From contig NZ_BAAAZF010000001.1 in NCBI RefSeq assembly GCF_039536765.1, positions 62,001-126,000 of the forward strand: 64,000 bases of DNA. Direction: 5' to 3'. Numbering within the stretch: the stretch's first letter is position 1; each line of letters opens with the position of its first letter. This stretch comes from Parerythrobacter jejuensis (lineage in GTDB: Bacteria; Pseudomonadota; Alphaproteobacteria; Sphingomonadales; Sphingomonadaceae). This document shows, piece after piece, positions 1 to 8,154 of the stretch. The notes below the pieces were generated by a model. The model ran no database searches, was not told where the DNA came from, and worked only from the letters and a program-made list of their open reading frames with translations. Position numbers and translations under genes: made by a program.

Positions 1-532
1 AGAAAAGCCGGGTGTTTTCGGTCTGGTCGACTTCAATATCGACGGCGCCGGTGCCCAGGTTGGCCAGATAGAAGCGCGTGTCATACACCCGAGGAATACG
101 CTCGTTCTTCGGATACCAGCGGGCGAACGGGGTCAGTTGGGACAGATCGAGCGACCAGTTGAATTCGTCCAGGACCGGGGCCAGCGCCTCTGTCTGCATC
201 AGCAAGCTACGTGCAGCCTGCGCCTTCTCCGCATCGATATCACCGCCCAGCCCGACCGCGAGGCCGGTCTCTTCCAGCGTCTCGCGCACAACCGCGATCT
301 GGTGTGCCGCTTCTTCCGGATCGATCCCGCTCGACAGCGCCCGTGCAAGATCAAAGTCGGCCTGGTCGACGCGGCCACCCGGGAACACCGCCATGCCCCC
401 GGCGAAGGTCATAGTGCGCGATCTCACCGTCATCAGGATTTCGGGCGGTTGCCCGTCCGGCCCGTTGCGGAAGATAACTACGGTCGCTGCGGGAATGCCC
501 TCGGGGCCGTCATTGCCAGTGTTTTCACCCAT
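1..532 (-). CDS. NUDIX hydrolase, 3'-truncated by window edge
   Basis: Reading leftward from ATG at 532 gives an open frame of 177 codons that runs off the window without a stop. It carries a NUDIX-type signature: GGRVD near residue 52, then REtLEETGL near residue 85, with the longer spacing between the first Gly and the RE-EE part that is seen in NUDT19-like and many alphaproteobacterial NUDIX proteins. Family members hydrolyse nucleoside diphosphates linked to another moiety, using Mg2+ held by the glutamates; the substrate here cannot be told. The C-terminus is missing because of the window edge, not because of a visible lesion. Confidence 0.8.
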   Translation of the reverse strand, partial: MGENTGNDGPEGIPAATVVIFRNGPDGQPPEILMTVRSRTMTFAGGMAVFPGGRVDQADFDLARALSSGIDPEEAAHQIAVVRETLEETGLAVGLGGDIDAEKAQAARSLLMQTEALAPVLDEFNWSLDLSQLTPFARWYPKNERIPRVYDTRFYLANLGTGAVDIEVDQTENTRLF

Positions 533-693
533 GGCTTGCTTGTGCCGTGGCGCGCCGCTCTTGCCAAGCTGGCAATTGAATCAGGTCTGTCGGAATTGTT
601 TACAACGGAGAAAAAGGTGAAGATGAGTTAACCATCGCGAGCGGCACAAATGCGCGCTTCGCCAAAACTGGCACGCGGCCTGCATAAGTGAGT

Positions 694-774
694 GTACCCC
701 GACTAGTCTTCGATAAAGAGGCGGGCCACCTGGTCTCCACCGGCCCGCCTCCCCGAAGCCCCGAGTACCCCGAC
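694..774. repeat. hairpin flanked by 10-bp direct repeats in a 302-bp gene-free gap
   Basis: The gap 533-834 holds no convincing gene. Inside it, GTACCCCGAC occurs twice in direct orientation (694-703 and 765-774). Between the copies lies a hairpin: AGGCGGGCC at 719-727 pairs exactly with GGCCCGCCT at 742-750, and CTTCG (708-712) with CGAAG (754-758) extends it imperfectly. It could be a small structured RNA, a terminator or a REP-like mini-element with a target duplication; the sequence alone does not decide. No T-tract follows the stem on either side. Confidence 0.5.
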
Positions 775-783
775 CCGATATGA

Positions 784-811
784 AAAAGGCCCGCCAGACA
801 GCGGGCCTTTT
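784..811 (-). terminator. rho-independent terminator after grxD
   Basis: An 11-bp perfect stem (784-794 with 801-811; AAAAGGCCCGC / GCGGGCCTTTT) with a 6-nt loop lies 24 bases past the grxD stop codon. Read leftward it ends in a run of five T, so it can end the grxD transcript. Its near symmetry also lets it work rightward. Confidence 0.8.
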
Positions 812-834
812 CGATTCTGGCAATGGCGTCCGGC

Positions 835-1164
835 CTATTCAGCGCGGGCAACGTCTTTCTCGTCCAGCATTTCCTGCAATTCGCCAGCTTCGAACATTTC
901 CATCATGATGTCGCTGCCGCCCAGGAATTCGCCCTTCACATAGAGCTGCGGGATGGTGGGCCATTCGGAAAAGGTCTTGATACCCTGGCGCACTTCCATG
1001 TCTTGCAGCACGTCGACGCTTTCATACTTCACCCCGCAATGGTCGAGGATTGACACGGCACGGCTGGAAAAACCGCATTGCGGGAAAAGGGGCGTGCCCT
1101 TCATGAAAAGAACGACATCGTTTTCACCGACGATGCCTTTAAGACGCTCATTGATATCGGACAT
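835..1164 (-). CDS. grxD: monothiol glutaredoxin Grx4/GrxD
   Basis: 109 residues, the normal size for single-domain CGFS glutaredoxins. The active-site CGFS is at residues 30-33, after the conserved MKGTP segment, and the WPTIPQLYV glutathione-binding stretch follows at about 68-76. Such proteins carry a glutathione-ligated [2Fe-2S] cluster and pass it on during Fe-S assembly. The gene ends a leftward run bolA-grxD with 35 bases between them. BolA and CGFS glutaredoxins bind each other and share a cluster, so the adjacency supports the function. Confidence 0.95.
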   Translation of the reverse strand: MSDINERLKGIVGENDVVLFMKGTPLFPQCGFSSRAVSILDHCGVKYESVDVLQDMEVRQGIKTFSEWPTIPQLYVKGEFLGGSDIMMEMFEAGELQEMLDEKDVARAE

Positions 1165-1199
1165 GGGTGCCGGTTCCTGCTGAATTGATTTGGTTGCTG

Positions 1200-1433
1200 T
1201 CAGTTGGGTACGGCGGTGGAAAGTTGCAAGGCGTGAAGCACGCCGCCCATCCTTCCGCCCAGTGCATAATACACCATCTTGTGTTGCTGGACGCGGTTCT
1301 TGCCAACAAATTGCGGGGCAGTGACCTTTGCTGCCCAGTGATCATTGTCACCGGCCAGATCACGCATCTCCACCTCTGCGCCGGGAAGGGCCTCTCTGAT
1401 CATGCTTTCGATCTCGGTTGCTGACATCGGCAT
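1200..1433 (-). CDS. bolA: BolA family protein
   Basis: 77 residues (75 if the third-codon ATG is used). The BolA/IbaG fold is recognisable: an N-terminal helix (EIESMIREALPGAEV), a strand with DHW, and the conserved NRVQQHKMVYYAL segment whose histidine (residue 51) is a cluster ligand in BolA-glutaredoxin complexes. It lies directly upstream of the CGFS glutaredoxin in the same direction and just after DUF1476. The likely role is Fe-S or iron-status signalling with GrxD. Confidence 0.9.
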   Translation of the reverse strand: MPMSATEIESMIREALPGAEVEMRDLAGDNDHWAAKVTAPQFVGKNRVQQHKMVYYALGGRMGGVLHALQLSTAVPN

Positions 1434-1448
1434 GTCTCAAGTTCCTGC

Positions 1449-1772
1449 TTAGCTATCGCTCATCAATTGGCGCTTGGCTTCCACAGTCATGTCTTCCAGC
1501 GCGGCGCGAACGCCGGCCTCGTCGACATCGACCCCGGCGGTGGTGAGATCGCCCAACACCTTGCGGATCACATCTTCATCGCCCGCTTCCTCAAAATCAG
1601 CCTGCACCACAGCCTTGGCATAGGAATCGGTTTCTTCCTGGTTGAGGCTCATTTTCTCTGCCGCCCACTGGCCCAGCAGACGGTTGCGGCGGGCAGCGAC
1701 CTTGAACGCGGTGTCTTCGTCCATCGCGAACTTGGCTTCTTCGCCTTTTTGGCGGTCTTTGAAATCTGTCAT
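1449..1772 (-). CDS. DUF1476 protein, F1-ATPase inhibitor (zeta) type
   Basis: 107 residues, charged and predicted mostly helical, with no membrane segment. The N-terminus (DRQKGEEAKFAMDEDTAFKV, residues 5-24) and the following RRNRLLGQWAA are the hallmark of DUF1476, an alphaproteobacterial family. Its Paracoccus member is the zeta subunit that blocks ATP hydrolysis by the F1Fo ATP synthase. It lies in a run with bolA and grxD, 15 bases from bolA. Family assignment is firm; the inhibitory role here rests on homology to the Paracoccus protein. Confidence 0.85.
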   Translation of the reverse strand: MTDFKDRQKGEEAKFAMDEDTAFKVAARRNRLLGQWAAEKMSLNQEETDSYAKAVVQADFEEAGDEDVIRKVLGDLTTAGVDVDEAGVRAALEDMTVEAKRQLMSDS

Positions 1773-1849
1773 CGTCGTCCCTCGAAAATATCTATGCGTC
1801 TGAAATAGGCATCGGACGGGGCCACCGCAATGCCGATCGACTGCAAATG

Positions 1850-2848
1850 TCAGTCCAGTGTCACCACGAGCTTGCCGATGGCGCTTCTGTTCTCGAGCTT
1901 GGCAATCGCCTCGTGCGCGCGCTCGATCGGATAGGTCTCGCTAATCAGCGGACTGATCTTGCCGGCCTTCCACAGGTCGAACAGCTCTTCGATGTTCTTC
2001 TGGTTGCGCTCCGGCTCGCGTGCGGTGAACGCACCCCAGAATACGCCGCGAATGTCGCAGCTCTTAAGCAGCGTCAGATTGAGCGGCATCTTGGCGATAC
2101 CGGCCGGGAATCCGACCACCAGGAAGCGACCTTCCCAGGCGATGGCCCGCAGAGCAGGTTCAGAATAGTCACCTCCGACAATGTCGTAGACAATGTCTGC
2201 GCCGCCAGGTCCGACAGCGGCCTTGAAATCGCTCGCCAGCTTCTTGGACGTATCCTTGTCGAAAGGCGCACGCGGATAGATCACGGTCTCGTCGGCGCCT
2301 GCCTTGCGGGCCACTTCGGCTTTCTCTTCGGTCGAAACCGCTGCGACGACGCGGCAACCATAGGCCTTGGCCAGCTCCACTGCGGCCAGGCCGACACCCC
2401 CGGCTGCGCCCAGCACCAACACCGTATCGTCTTCCTTGATATCGCCGCGATCCTTCAGACCGTGGATATTGGTGCCATAGGTCATCAGCAAGGCGGAGGC
2501 ATCGACAAGCCCGACACCTTCAGGGACTTTGAACAAGCGATTGGCATCAACAGCCATCTTCTCGCGCAGGCCGCCATTGCCGACGCCTGCCAGCACCCGG
2601 TCACCCACCGACCATCCGGTCACGCCTTCGCCGACGCTCTCGATAGTGCCGGAAATTTCGCCACCGGGGGAAAACGGGCGTTCAGGCTTGAACTGATACA
2701 TGTCGCGGATGATCAGCGCATCGGGATAGTTGATCGCGCAAGCCGCGATCTTGACGACCACTTCGCCTTTGCCCGCAGTGGGCTCTGCAACTTCTTCGAC
2801 GACCAGCGTTTCCGGTCCGCCGACTTCTTTGGTCAGCACAGCTTTCAT
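1850..2848 (-). CDS. NADPH:quinone oxidoreductase-like MDR protein
   Basis: 332 residues, typical of zinc-free medium-chain reductases (QOR/CurA-like). It has a GroES-like N-terminal half and a nucleotide-binding GAAGGVG at residues 147-153. The cysteine and histidine ligands of zinc alcohol dehydrogenases are absent. Family members reduce quinones or alpha,beta-unsaturated carbonyls with NADPH; the substrate is not indicated. It follows leuD by 25 bases in the same direction and may share its transcript. Confidence 0.88.
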   Translation of the reverse strand: MKAVLTKEVGGPETLVVEEVAEPTAGKGEVVVKIAACAINYPDALIIRDMYQFKPERPFSPGGEISGTIESVGEGVTGWSVGDRVLAGVGNGGLREKMAVDANRLFKVPEGVGLVDASALLMTYGTNIHGLKDRGDIKEDDTVLVLGAAGGVGLAAVELAKAYGCRVVAAVSTEEKAEVARKAGADETVIYPRAPFDKDTSKKLASDFKAAVGPGGADIVYDIVGGDYSEPALRAIAWEGRFLVVGFPAGIAKMPLNLTLLKSCDIRGVFWGAFTAREPERNQKNIEELFDLWKAGKISPLISETYPIERAHEAIAKLENRSAIGKLVVTLD

Positions 2849-2873
2849 CGCATCTCTCCGTTACTCGTTGTAA

Positions 2874-3464
2874 TTATACGCCTTTGGCAAGCCACGGCAT
2901 CGTGCTCGCCTGACGTTGTTCGTAAGTGGCAATAGCCGCATCGCGCGCCAGCGTCAGCCCGACCTCGTCGAGCCCTTCGAGCAGGCAATGCTTGCGGAAC
3001 GGATCGACTTCGAAAGCGAAACGATCCTGGAAAGGGGTGGTCACGGTCTGGGTGTCCAGATCGACGCTGATCGGGTCGGTCACAGCGACCTGCATCAAGC
3101 GATCAATCTGTTCTTGCGGCAAGCTCACCGTGAGGATGCCGTTCTTGAACGCATTGCCGCTGAAGATGTCAGAGAAACTGGGCGCGATGACGACTGTGAT
3201 GCCCAAATCGAGGAGCGCCCAAGCCGCATGCTCGCGGCTCGATCCGCAGCCGAAATTGTCGCCCGCAATCAGGATCGGCGATCCTGCAAATTCCTCGCTG
3301 TCGAAAATATTTGCCGGGTCTTGCCTGATGGTTTCGAAGGCGCCTTTGCCCAGACCTTCACGCGTAACGGTCTTGAGCCATTTGGCCGGAATGATCACAT
3401 CGGTGTCGACGTTCTTCGCACCAAACGGGATGGCGCGTCCTTCGACATGGCGAACCGGCTCCAT
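2874..3464 (-). CDS. leuD: 3-isopropylmalate dehydratase small subunit
   Basis: 196 residues from ATG 3464 (a TTG one codon upstream is possible). The swivel-domain signature [15 protein letters not shown] is clear, as is the N-terminal [18 protein letters not shown]. With LeuC it isomerises 2- to 3-isopropylmalate in leucine synthesis. The start overlaps the stop of the preceding small gene as TGATG, pointing to coupled translation. Unusually, two other genes lie between leuC and leuD. Confidence 0.95.
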   Translation of the reverse strand: MEPVRHVEGRAIPFGAKNVDTDVIIPAKWLKTVTREGLGKGAFETIRQDPANIFDSEEFAGSPILIAGDNFGCGSSREHAAWALLDLGITVVIAPSFSDIFSGNAFKNGILTVSLPQEQIDRLMQVAVTDPISVDLDTQTVTTPFQDRFAFEVDPFRKHCLLEGLDEVGLTLARDAAIATYEQRQASTMPWLAKGV

Positions 3465-3631
3465 CAATCCGTTTCCGGATTCTCGCCGGAAGGAATCGGG
3501 CCGGGCTGTTGCGGCTCGTTCTTCTTCTTGCGGTTGGAGGCATAGAGGAGGGCGGCAGCCACAGCGGCAGAGCCGATGGCACCAGCAGCGAAGGCGGCTT
3601 TCCCGCCGAGCGATTTGGGGGTCTTTGTCAT
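3464..3631 (-). CDS. small single-pass membrane protein between leuC and leuD
   Basis: 55 residues from ATG 3631 (a longer reading to 3667 exists but overlaps the preceding stop region). It has a short basic N-terminus, a Gly/Ala-rich hydrophobic stretch (about residues 13-30), then RKKK and a Pro-rich polar tail, as in a signal-anchor protein. Its stop shares one base with the leuD start. It is not recognised as a named family. Position and coupling suggest it is expressed with leuCD; function unknown. Confidence 0.6.
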   Translation of the reverse strand: MTKTPKSLGGKAAFAAGAIGSAAVAAALLYASNRKKKNEPQQPGPIPSGENPETD

Positions 3632-3670
3632 GGGTGTTGCTTTGCTCCCCTGTTCGATTCCGCGCAAGTG

Positions 3671-4075
3671 TTAGATAAAGACGTCCTCGCCGAGCCTTCC
3701 AGGCGAACGCCGCTCAGCAGGTGTGGTTTCGCCAAACCAATTGTGCCCGTCGATCGTCCGAGCTTCGATGCCATCGAGTTCAGGAGGCGAGAATATTCGC
3801 ATGTTAACGCCCACCCGGTCGCCTGGATGGTGTTCGGTAAGTGTCCAATGCGTGACGGTTCCACAAAGGGAGCACCTTTGAATTTCAACCGCTGGTTTGG
3901 GGTAGTCGGCGCGGCGATACCCTTGCGTTTCTCCTTCAACGGCAACTTCTGCGCCACTGAAATACCCCCATGCGCCACCCGTCTTCCGGCACAGCGAACA
4001 GTCGCACAGGTTCACATGGCCCGGCGCCCTCGCAAGTGTGACCGAGACCTTCCCGCAATGGCATTTCGCCTTCAC
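3671..4075 (-). CDS. GFA-family (CENP-V/glutathione-dependent formaldehyde-activating-like) zinc protein
   Basis: 134 residues starting at GTG 4075, which overlaps the leuC stop by GTGA. The frame is open further upstream, but there it is antisense-like and overlaps leuC. The zinc ligand pattern of the GFA family is complete: CHCG at residues 5-8, CDCSLCRK near 27, CSLCG near 75. Family members are often named S-(hydroxymethyl)glutathione synthases, but most have no proven activity. The overlap with leuC suggests co-translation. Confidence 0.85.
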   Translation of the reverse strand: MKAKCHCGKVSVTLARAPGHVNLCDCSLCRKTGGAWGYFSGAEVAVEGETQGYRRADYPKPAVEIQRCSLCGTVTHWTLTEHHPGDRVGVNMRIFSPPELDGIEARTIDGHNWFGETTPAERRSPGRLGEDVFI

Positions 4076-5505
4076 CCGGCTAACTCGCGCACATCGGTCA
4101 GACGCCCGGTTATGGCAGCGGCGGCAGCCATGGCGGGGCTCATCAAGTGAGTGCGAGCACCCGGGCCCTGACGGCCAACGAAATTGCGGTTGCTCGTGCT
4201 GGCGCAGCGCTCGCCGGGCGGAACCTTGTCGGGGTTCATGCCGAGACAGGCCGAGCAACCCGGTTCACGCCATTCGAATCCGGCGTCGGTGAAGATCGTG
4301 TCGAGGCCTTCTTCCTCGGCCTGCATCTTGACCAGACCGGAGCCCGGGACGGCGATGGCCCATTTTACATTGGGCGCCTTGTGGCGGCCCTTCAGAACCT
4401 GTGCCGCAGCGCGGAGATCTTCGATCCGGCTATTGGTGCAGCTACCGATGAAGACATTTTCGACCTCGACATCCTGCATTCGCTGACCCGGGGTAAGGCC
4501 CATATAGTCGAGGCTCGCCGTGGCTGCCTGCTGTTTGGTCGGATCTGCAAAGCTTGACGGTTCAGGGACGCTCCCGCCGATTGCAATAGTGTCCTCCGGG
4601 CTGGTGCCCCATGTCACTGTCGGTTCTACATCTGCCGCATCGATGTGCACGACTTTATCAAACTGCGCGCCCGTTTCGGTCGCGAGAGAGCGCCACCAGG
4701 CGACAGCTTTGTCCCAATCGTCGCCCTCAGGTGCATAAGGGCGCCCCCGAAGATAGGCGAAGGTCGTTTCGTCGGGCGCGATCAGGCCTGCGCGTGCGCC
4801 TGCCTCGATGCTCATATTGCAGACGGTCAGGCGGCCCTCGATACTCATCTGTTCGAACACTGGCCCGCGATACTCGATTACATGGCCCGTTCCACCGGCG
4901 GTTCCGACCACACCGATGATGTGGAGGATCAGGTCTTTCGGCGTGATGCCCGGGCCGAGCTCGCCCACAACCTCGACCGCCATCGATTTTGATTGCTTGA
5001 GCAGCAGGGTCTGGGTGGCCAGCACATGTTCGACTTCGCTGGTGCCGATCCCGAAGGCGAGGGCGCCGATGCCGCCATGGGCCGCTGTGTGGCTGTCTCC
5101 GCATACGATGGTTGCTCCGGGCAAGGAGAAGCCCTGTTCCGGACCCACGACATGGACAATGCCCTGCTCGGCGGCGGTTGCGTCGATATAGCGGATCCCG
5201 AAGGCGGGGGCATTGCGCTCCAGCATTTCGAGCTGCTGTGCGCTCTGCGGATCGGCGATAGGAATACGCGCGCCGCTGGCATCAAGACGCGCCGTGGTCG
5301 GCAGGTTGTGGTCCGGCACCGCGAGGGTGAGGTCGGGGCGGCGCACGGAGCGTCCGGCCGATCGTAGCGCATCGAAAGCTTGCGGGCTGGTCACTTCATG
5401 GACGAGATGCCGGTCGATATAGACCAACGCGGTGCCATCATCGCGGGTCTCGACCACATGGGCATCCCAGATTTTCTCGTAAAGCGTGCGGGGTTTGCGG
5501 GCCAT
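4072..5505 (-). CDS. leuC: 3-isopropylmalate dehydratase large subunit
   Basis: 477 residues, normal for LeuC. The [4Fe-4S] ligands are visible: C356 in GSCTNSR, and C417 and C420 in [21 protein letters not shown] is at residues 135-145. With LeuD it catalyses the isopropylmalate isomerase step. It is the first gene of the leftward run. The 100-base upstream gap to the divergent thioesterase gene must hold its promoter; a short frame with three consecutive Leu codons lies there (see findings). Confidence 0.97.
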   Translation of the reverse strand: MARKPRTLYEKIWDAHVVETRDDGTALVYIDRHLVHEVTSPQAFDALRSAGRSVRRPDLTLAVPDHNLPTTARLDASGARIPIADPQSAQQLEMLERNAPAFGIRYIDATAAEQGIVHVVGPEQGFSLPGATIVCGDSHTAAHGGIGALAFGIGTSEVEHVLATQTLLLKQSKSMAVEVVGELGPGITPKDLILHIIGVVGTAGGTGHVIEYRGPVFEQMSIEGRLTVCNMSIEAGARAGLIAPDETTFAYLRGRPYAPEGDDWDKAVAWWRSLATETGAQFDKVVHIDAADVEPTVTWGTSPEDTIAIGGSVPEPSSFADPTKQQAATASLDYMGLTPGQRMQDVEVENVFIGSCTNSRIEDLRAAAQVLKGRHKAPNVKWAIAVPGSGLVKMQAEEEGLDTIFTDAGFEWREPGCSACLGMNPDKVPPGERCASTSNRNFVGRQGPGARTHLMSPAMAAAAAITGRLTDVRELAG

Positions 5506-5607
5506 GGCCCAAGTCTTTGCGACTTTCCCGCAACACAGGCAAGATTACCCGCCAAAAGCAATTGCGGTGTCATGGAAAAGAAAGCTTTGCAGTGCTAACT
5601 GACACGC

Positions 5608-6009
5608 ATGTCAGCAAAGCCATTCTCGTTTCCGATCACCGTCTTGCCCGAAGATATCGATTTTATGGGGCATGTGAACAATTCCCGGTATCTGAACTGG
5701 GTTCAGGATGCGGTGTTGGCGCATTGGCGCGGACTTGCCCCTGCAGAGGAAGTGGCAAGCAAGGCATGGGTCGCGCTGAAGCACGAGATTACCTATCGCA
5801 AACCGGCCTTCATGGAAGATGACGTCATTGCGCAAACCGTGCTGGAAAGCTTCAAGGGCGCGCGAGCCTTCTACACCACAGTGATCAGTCGCGGCGAAGA
5901 CGTGCTGGCAGAGGTCAAATCCGCCTGGTGCTGCATCGATGCAGAAACGCTGCGACCGGCGCGGATCAACGAAGAAATGCGCAATTTCTTTTTCCCGAAG
6001 GACGATTGA
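5608..6009 (+). CDS. YbgC/FadM-type acyl-CoA thioesterase
   Basis: 133 residues with the 4-hydroxybenzoyl-CoA-thioesterase-type hotdog motif DIDFMGHVNNSRYLNW (residues 16-31), including the catalytic Asp and the GHVNN turn. It hydrolyses acyl-CoA thioesters; substrate length is not predictable. It lies 17 bases upstream of crtZ in the same direction and is divergent from leuC. Confidence 0.9.
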   Translation: MSAKPFSFPITVLPEDIDFMGHVNNSRYLNWVQDAVLAHWRGLAPAEEVASKAWVALKHEITYRKPAFMEDDVIAQTVLESFKGARAFYTTVISRGEDVLAEVKSAWCCIDAETLRPARINEEMRNFFFPKDD

Positions 6010-6026
6010 TCTATAGCGTGGTGGCT

Positions 6027-6545
6027 ATGGATATCCTGCTTCCGATCCTGATTGTGCTGGCGAGCGTTGTGGCGATGGAGTGGATCGCGTGGGCGAGCCA
6101 CAAATATATCATGCATGGTTGGGGCTGGGCATGGCATCGCGATCATCACGAGCCGCACGACAACCTGCTCGAAAAGAATGACCTTTACGGCCTGGTCGGT
6201 GCCGCGATGAGCATTTCGATGTTCGCAATCGGCAGCCCGCTGGTGATGGGGGAGGCCGCATGGTGGCCGGGCACCTGGATCGGTCTGGGCATCCTGTTCT
6301 ATGGCATCATCTACACTCTCGTGCATGATGGGCTGGTGCACCAGCGCTATTTCAAATGGGTGCCCAAGCGCGGCTATGCCAAGCGTTTGGTCCAGTCACA
6401 CAAGCTGCACCATGCGACCGTCGGCAAAGAGGGCGGCGTGAGCTTCGGATTCGTCTTTGCCCGCGATCCCGCGAAACTGAAGGCAGAATTGAAGCGCCAG
6501 CGCGAGGCCGGGATTGCGATTGTGCGCGACAGCGCTGGCGCATAG
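6027..6545 (+). CDS. crtZ: beta-carotene hydroxylase CrtZ
   Basis: 172 residues from ATG 6027; an upstream in-frame extension overlaps the thioesterase gene and is not used. Eight or more conserved histidines form the di-iron site: H25-x4-H30, H37/H40/H41 (HRDHH), H100-x4-H105 and H125/H128/H129 (HKLHH), set among about four membrane segments. It adds 3-hydroxyls to beta-ionone rings, making zeaxanthin from beta-carotene. Together with the other genes this points to a yellow-orange sphingomonad or erythrobacter. No other carotenoid gene is in the window. Confidence 0.95.
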   Translation: MDILLPILIVLASVVAMEWIAWASHKYIMHGWGWAWHRDHHEPHDNLLEKNDLYGLVGAAMSISMFAIGSPLVMGEAAWWPGTWIGLGILFYGIIYTLVHDGLVHQRYFKWVPKRGYAKRLVQSHKLHHATVGKEGGVSFGFVFARDPAKLKAELKRQREAGIAIVRDSAGA

Positions 6546-6590
6546 GCTCGAATCCCCCGGGCGGCCGTGCCCGCGTTTGATCGTGAAAAA

Positions 6591-6746
6591 TCAGCCGTAA
6601 TTCACATAAAGGCCGTGGATCAGGCCCGGGATGAATCCCAGCAGTGTCAGCACCAGGTTGATAAGCGTGGTACCAGTCAGTCCATGCTTGATCGCGACCC
6701 CAAGTGGCGGAATCAGGATGGTGAGAATAAGTGTGATAATGCCCAT
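6591..6746 (-). CDS. Pmp3/YqaE-family membrane peptide
   Basis: A 51-residue gene found by reading the minus strand from ATG 6746. Two hydrophobic helices are joined by the family signature PPLGV (residues 13-17), and the second ends in GFIPGLIHGLYV, the standard Pmp3/UPF0057 pattern. Such peptides are small inner-membrane proteins linked to salt and membrane-potential stress. It stands alone, convergent with crtZ. Confidence 0.88.
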   Translation of the reverse strand: MGIITLILTILIPPLGVAIKHGLTGTTLINLVLTLLGFIPGLIHGLYVNYG

Positions 6747-6818
6747 AATAACAATGCCTTCCCTTATAGCGCAGTGTGGATGACCAACGATGCGCGGGCA
6801 GAAGGGTTCCGGCGGGAT

Positions 6819-7166
6819 CTATTCCTGTCGCGTCGCGATCCAGCCGCCGCAGATGACCAGGATGGCGAGCGAGACATAGACCCATGGCGCACCCAATGTT
6901 GCCCAGGTGAAAATCGCGCCAGCAGACATGGCCGTGATGGCGGCGAGTTTGGCCGGACGGCGAATGACCCGTCGCTCGCGCCAATCGGCGATTTGCGGAC
7001 CCCATTGAGGATGTTCGAGAATCTTGCGCTCCCATTCCGGGTTGCTCCGCGCGAAACAGAACACGGCCAGCAACAGGAAGGGAACTGTTGGCATTAACGG
7101 GAGCACTGCCCCGACAGCACCAAGAGCAACGCTCGCAATTCCACCCGCAAGATAGAGCGGGCGCAT
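6819..7166 (-). CDS. YbaN family (DUF454) membrane protein
   Basis: 115 residues from ATG 7166, one base after the sufE stop codon; a longer reading would overlap sufE. It has the DUF454 pattern: an N-terminal membrane helix with LPLMPTVPFLLLAVFCFARS, the central HPQWGPQIADWRERRVI, and two more hydrophobic segments near the C-terminus. Inner-membrane protein of unknown role. It is probably expressed with sufE. Confidence 0.88.
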   Translation of the reverse strand: MRPLYLAGGIASVALGAVGAVLPLMPTVPFLLLAVFCFARSNPEWERKILEHPQWGPQIADWRERRVIRRPAKLAAITAMSAGAIFTWATLGAPWVYVSLAILVICGGWIATRQE

Positions 7167-7167
7167 A

Positions 7168-7584
7168 TCAGGCTGTCGCGAGCCGGGCCGCGTGTTCGCG
7201 CACCAGCGCAATCATGTTGGGCACGCCCTGGGTCCGATTGGAACTGAGCTGGTTCTTGAGATCGAACGGTGCGAGCGCGCCGGTCACGTCCATCTCCGCA
7301 ACTTCGCGCGCAGGCTTATCCTGGACTGCCGCAATCACGAGCGCGACGATGCCTTTGGTGATGGCCGCATTGCTGTCGGCGAGGAAATGCAGGGTTTCGC
7401 CCCCGTCCTTGGCTTCGGTGGGGTAGACCCACACGCTGGCGGAACAGCCGCGCACCAAGGTTGCGTCGGTTTTCAGGGCATCGGGCATCGGGTCCAGTTC
7501 CCGGCCCAGCTCGATCAACAGGCGATAGCGTTCATCGCCCTCGAGAAATTCGTATTCTTCCTGGATATCGTCAAGGCTTCGCAT
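7168..7584 (-). CDS. sufE: cysteine desulfuration protein SufE
   Basis: 138 residues, the usual size. The sulfur-accepting cysteine is C47 in VRGCSASVWV, replacing the more common GCQS. LDDIQEEYEFLEG at the start and the YRLLIELGREL helix also match SufE. It takes persulfide sulfur from SufS and passes it to the SufBCD scaffold. The rest of the suf operon is outside the window. Confidence 0.93.
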   Translation of the reverse strand: MRSLDDIQEEYEFLEGDERYRLLIELGRELDPMPDALKTDATLVRGCSASVWVYPTEAKDGGETLHFLADSNAAITKGIVALVIAAVQDKPAREVAEMDVTGALAPFDLKNQLSSNRTQGVPNMIALVREHAARLATA

Positions 7585-7608
7585 GCGGGGGCATGTAAGC
7601 GCTCCGGC

Positions 7609-7860
7609 TTACAAATCCACCCCACTTGCAATGGCTTCCAGCTTGCGGATGCGTTCTTTCAGGTCGGCAATCTCGATCCGGGCAGCACCTACGGCGGCCC
7701 CGCCTTCGATTTCGGGGGCTTCGTGCCGGCGCTCCCGCTCCAGCTCACGCTCCTTGAGGGCGAGCCATCCATGCCAGCCCCGCAACAGGGCCACGACGAC
7801 CACCATCAGGCCGACCAGGGCAGCGACTGCGATGACGAATGTGGGGTCACTCATCTGCAT
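7609..7860 (-). CDS. psp-array protein 7: small membrane/coiled-coil protein
   Basis: 83 residues: one N-terminal membrane helix (about 8-27), then a highly charged helix (KERELERERR) and a terminal ADLKERIRKLEAIASG. The end matches the first half of the module found in the six genes upstream and in PspB (L-x-R-[VIM]-x2-[VL]-E-x-I). It is the most diverged and the last of the array, 39 bases after its neighbour. Predicted topology is a membrane anchor with a cytoplasmic coiled coil. Not a named family. Confidence 0.7.
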   Translation of the reverse strand: MQMSDPTFVIAVAALVGLMVVVVALLRGWHGWLALKERELERERRHEAPEIEGGAAVGAARIEIADLKERIRKLEAIASGVDL

Positions 7861-7899
7861 TCTTCCTCCTCAAGGGTCCTCCCTGAACCCTTTTCATAA

Positions 7900-8154
7900 T
7901 CAGCGCTCGTCGCGCAGTTTCTCGATCTCTTCAGCAGTCCGGCGGGCAGGGTCCGTAGCGATCCGCTCCAGCACTTTCACGCGCTCACGCAGCTGCTCCA
8001 GCTCCTCCTTGTCCGCGCTATTGTCACGCTCGACGAAGCTCTCGTTGCCTTCCTTGTCGGCAATGATCCCGGCCTTCGCGCGATAGCGTGCCTGCAGCAC
8101 ACCCGCGAGGGCACCAATCGCAACAATCAATACAACGGCGGTGGCCCAACTCAC
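7900..8154 (-). CDS. psp-array protein 6: small membrane/coiled-coil protein
   Basis: 84 residues: a membrane helix at about 4-20, a charged linker, then the array module LRERVKVLERIATD (residues 55-68) followed by PARRTAEEIEKLRDER. The last 15 residues before the end are almost identical to those of array protein 1 (9516-9779), so these two copies are the closest pair. Its start overlaps the stop of array protein 5 by four bases, indicating coupled translation. Confidence 0.72.
   Translation of the reverse strand: MSWATAVVLIVAIGALAGVLQARYRAKAGIIADKEGNESFVERDNSADKEELEQLRERVKVLERIATDPARRTAEEIEKLRDER

Noticed and set aside
581-851. Two 80-codon minus-strand frames between the NUDIX gene and grxD
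   Set aside because: They run through the terminator and the hairpin with direct repeats, and the text is not protein-like.
1847-2935. 362-codon plus-strand frame opposite the quinone oxidoreductase
   Set aside because: Antisense shadow; the minus-strand MDR protein has clear family motifs.
3671-4258. 195-codon reading of the GFA gene from 4258
   Set aside because: The first 61 residues overlap leuC out of frame and are Arg/His/Pro-rich noise; GTG 4075 fits the family start and overlaps the leuC stop.
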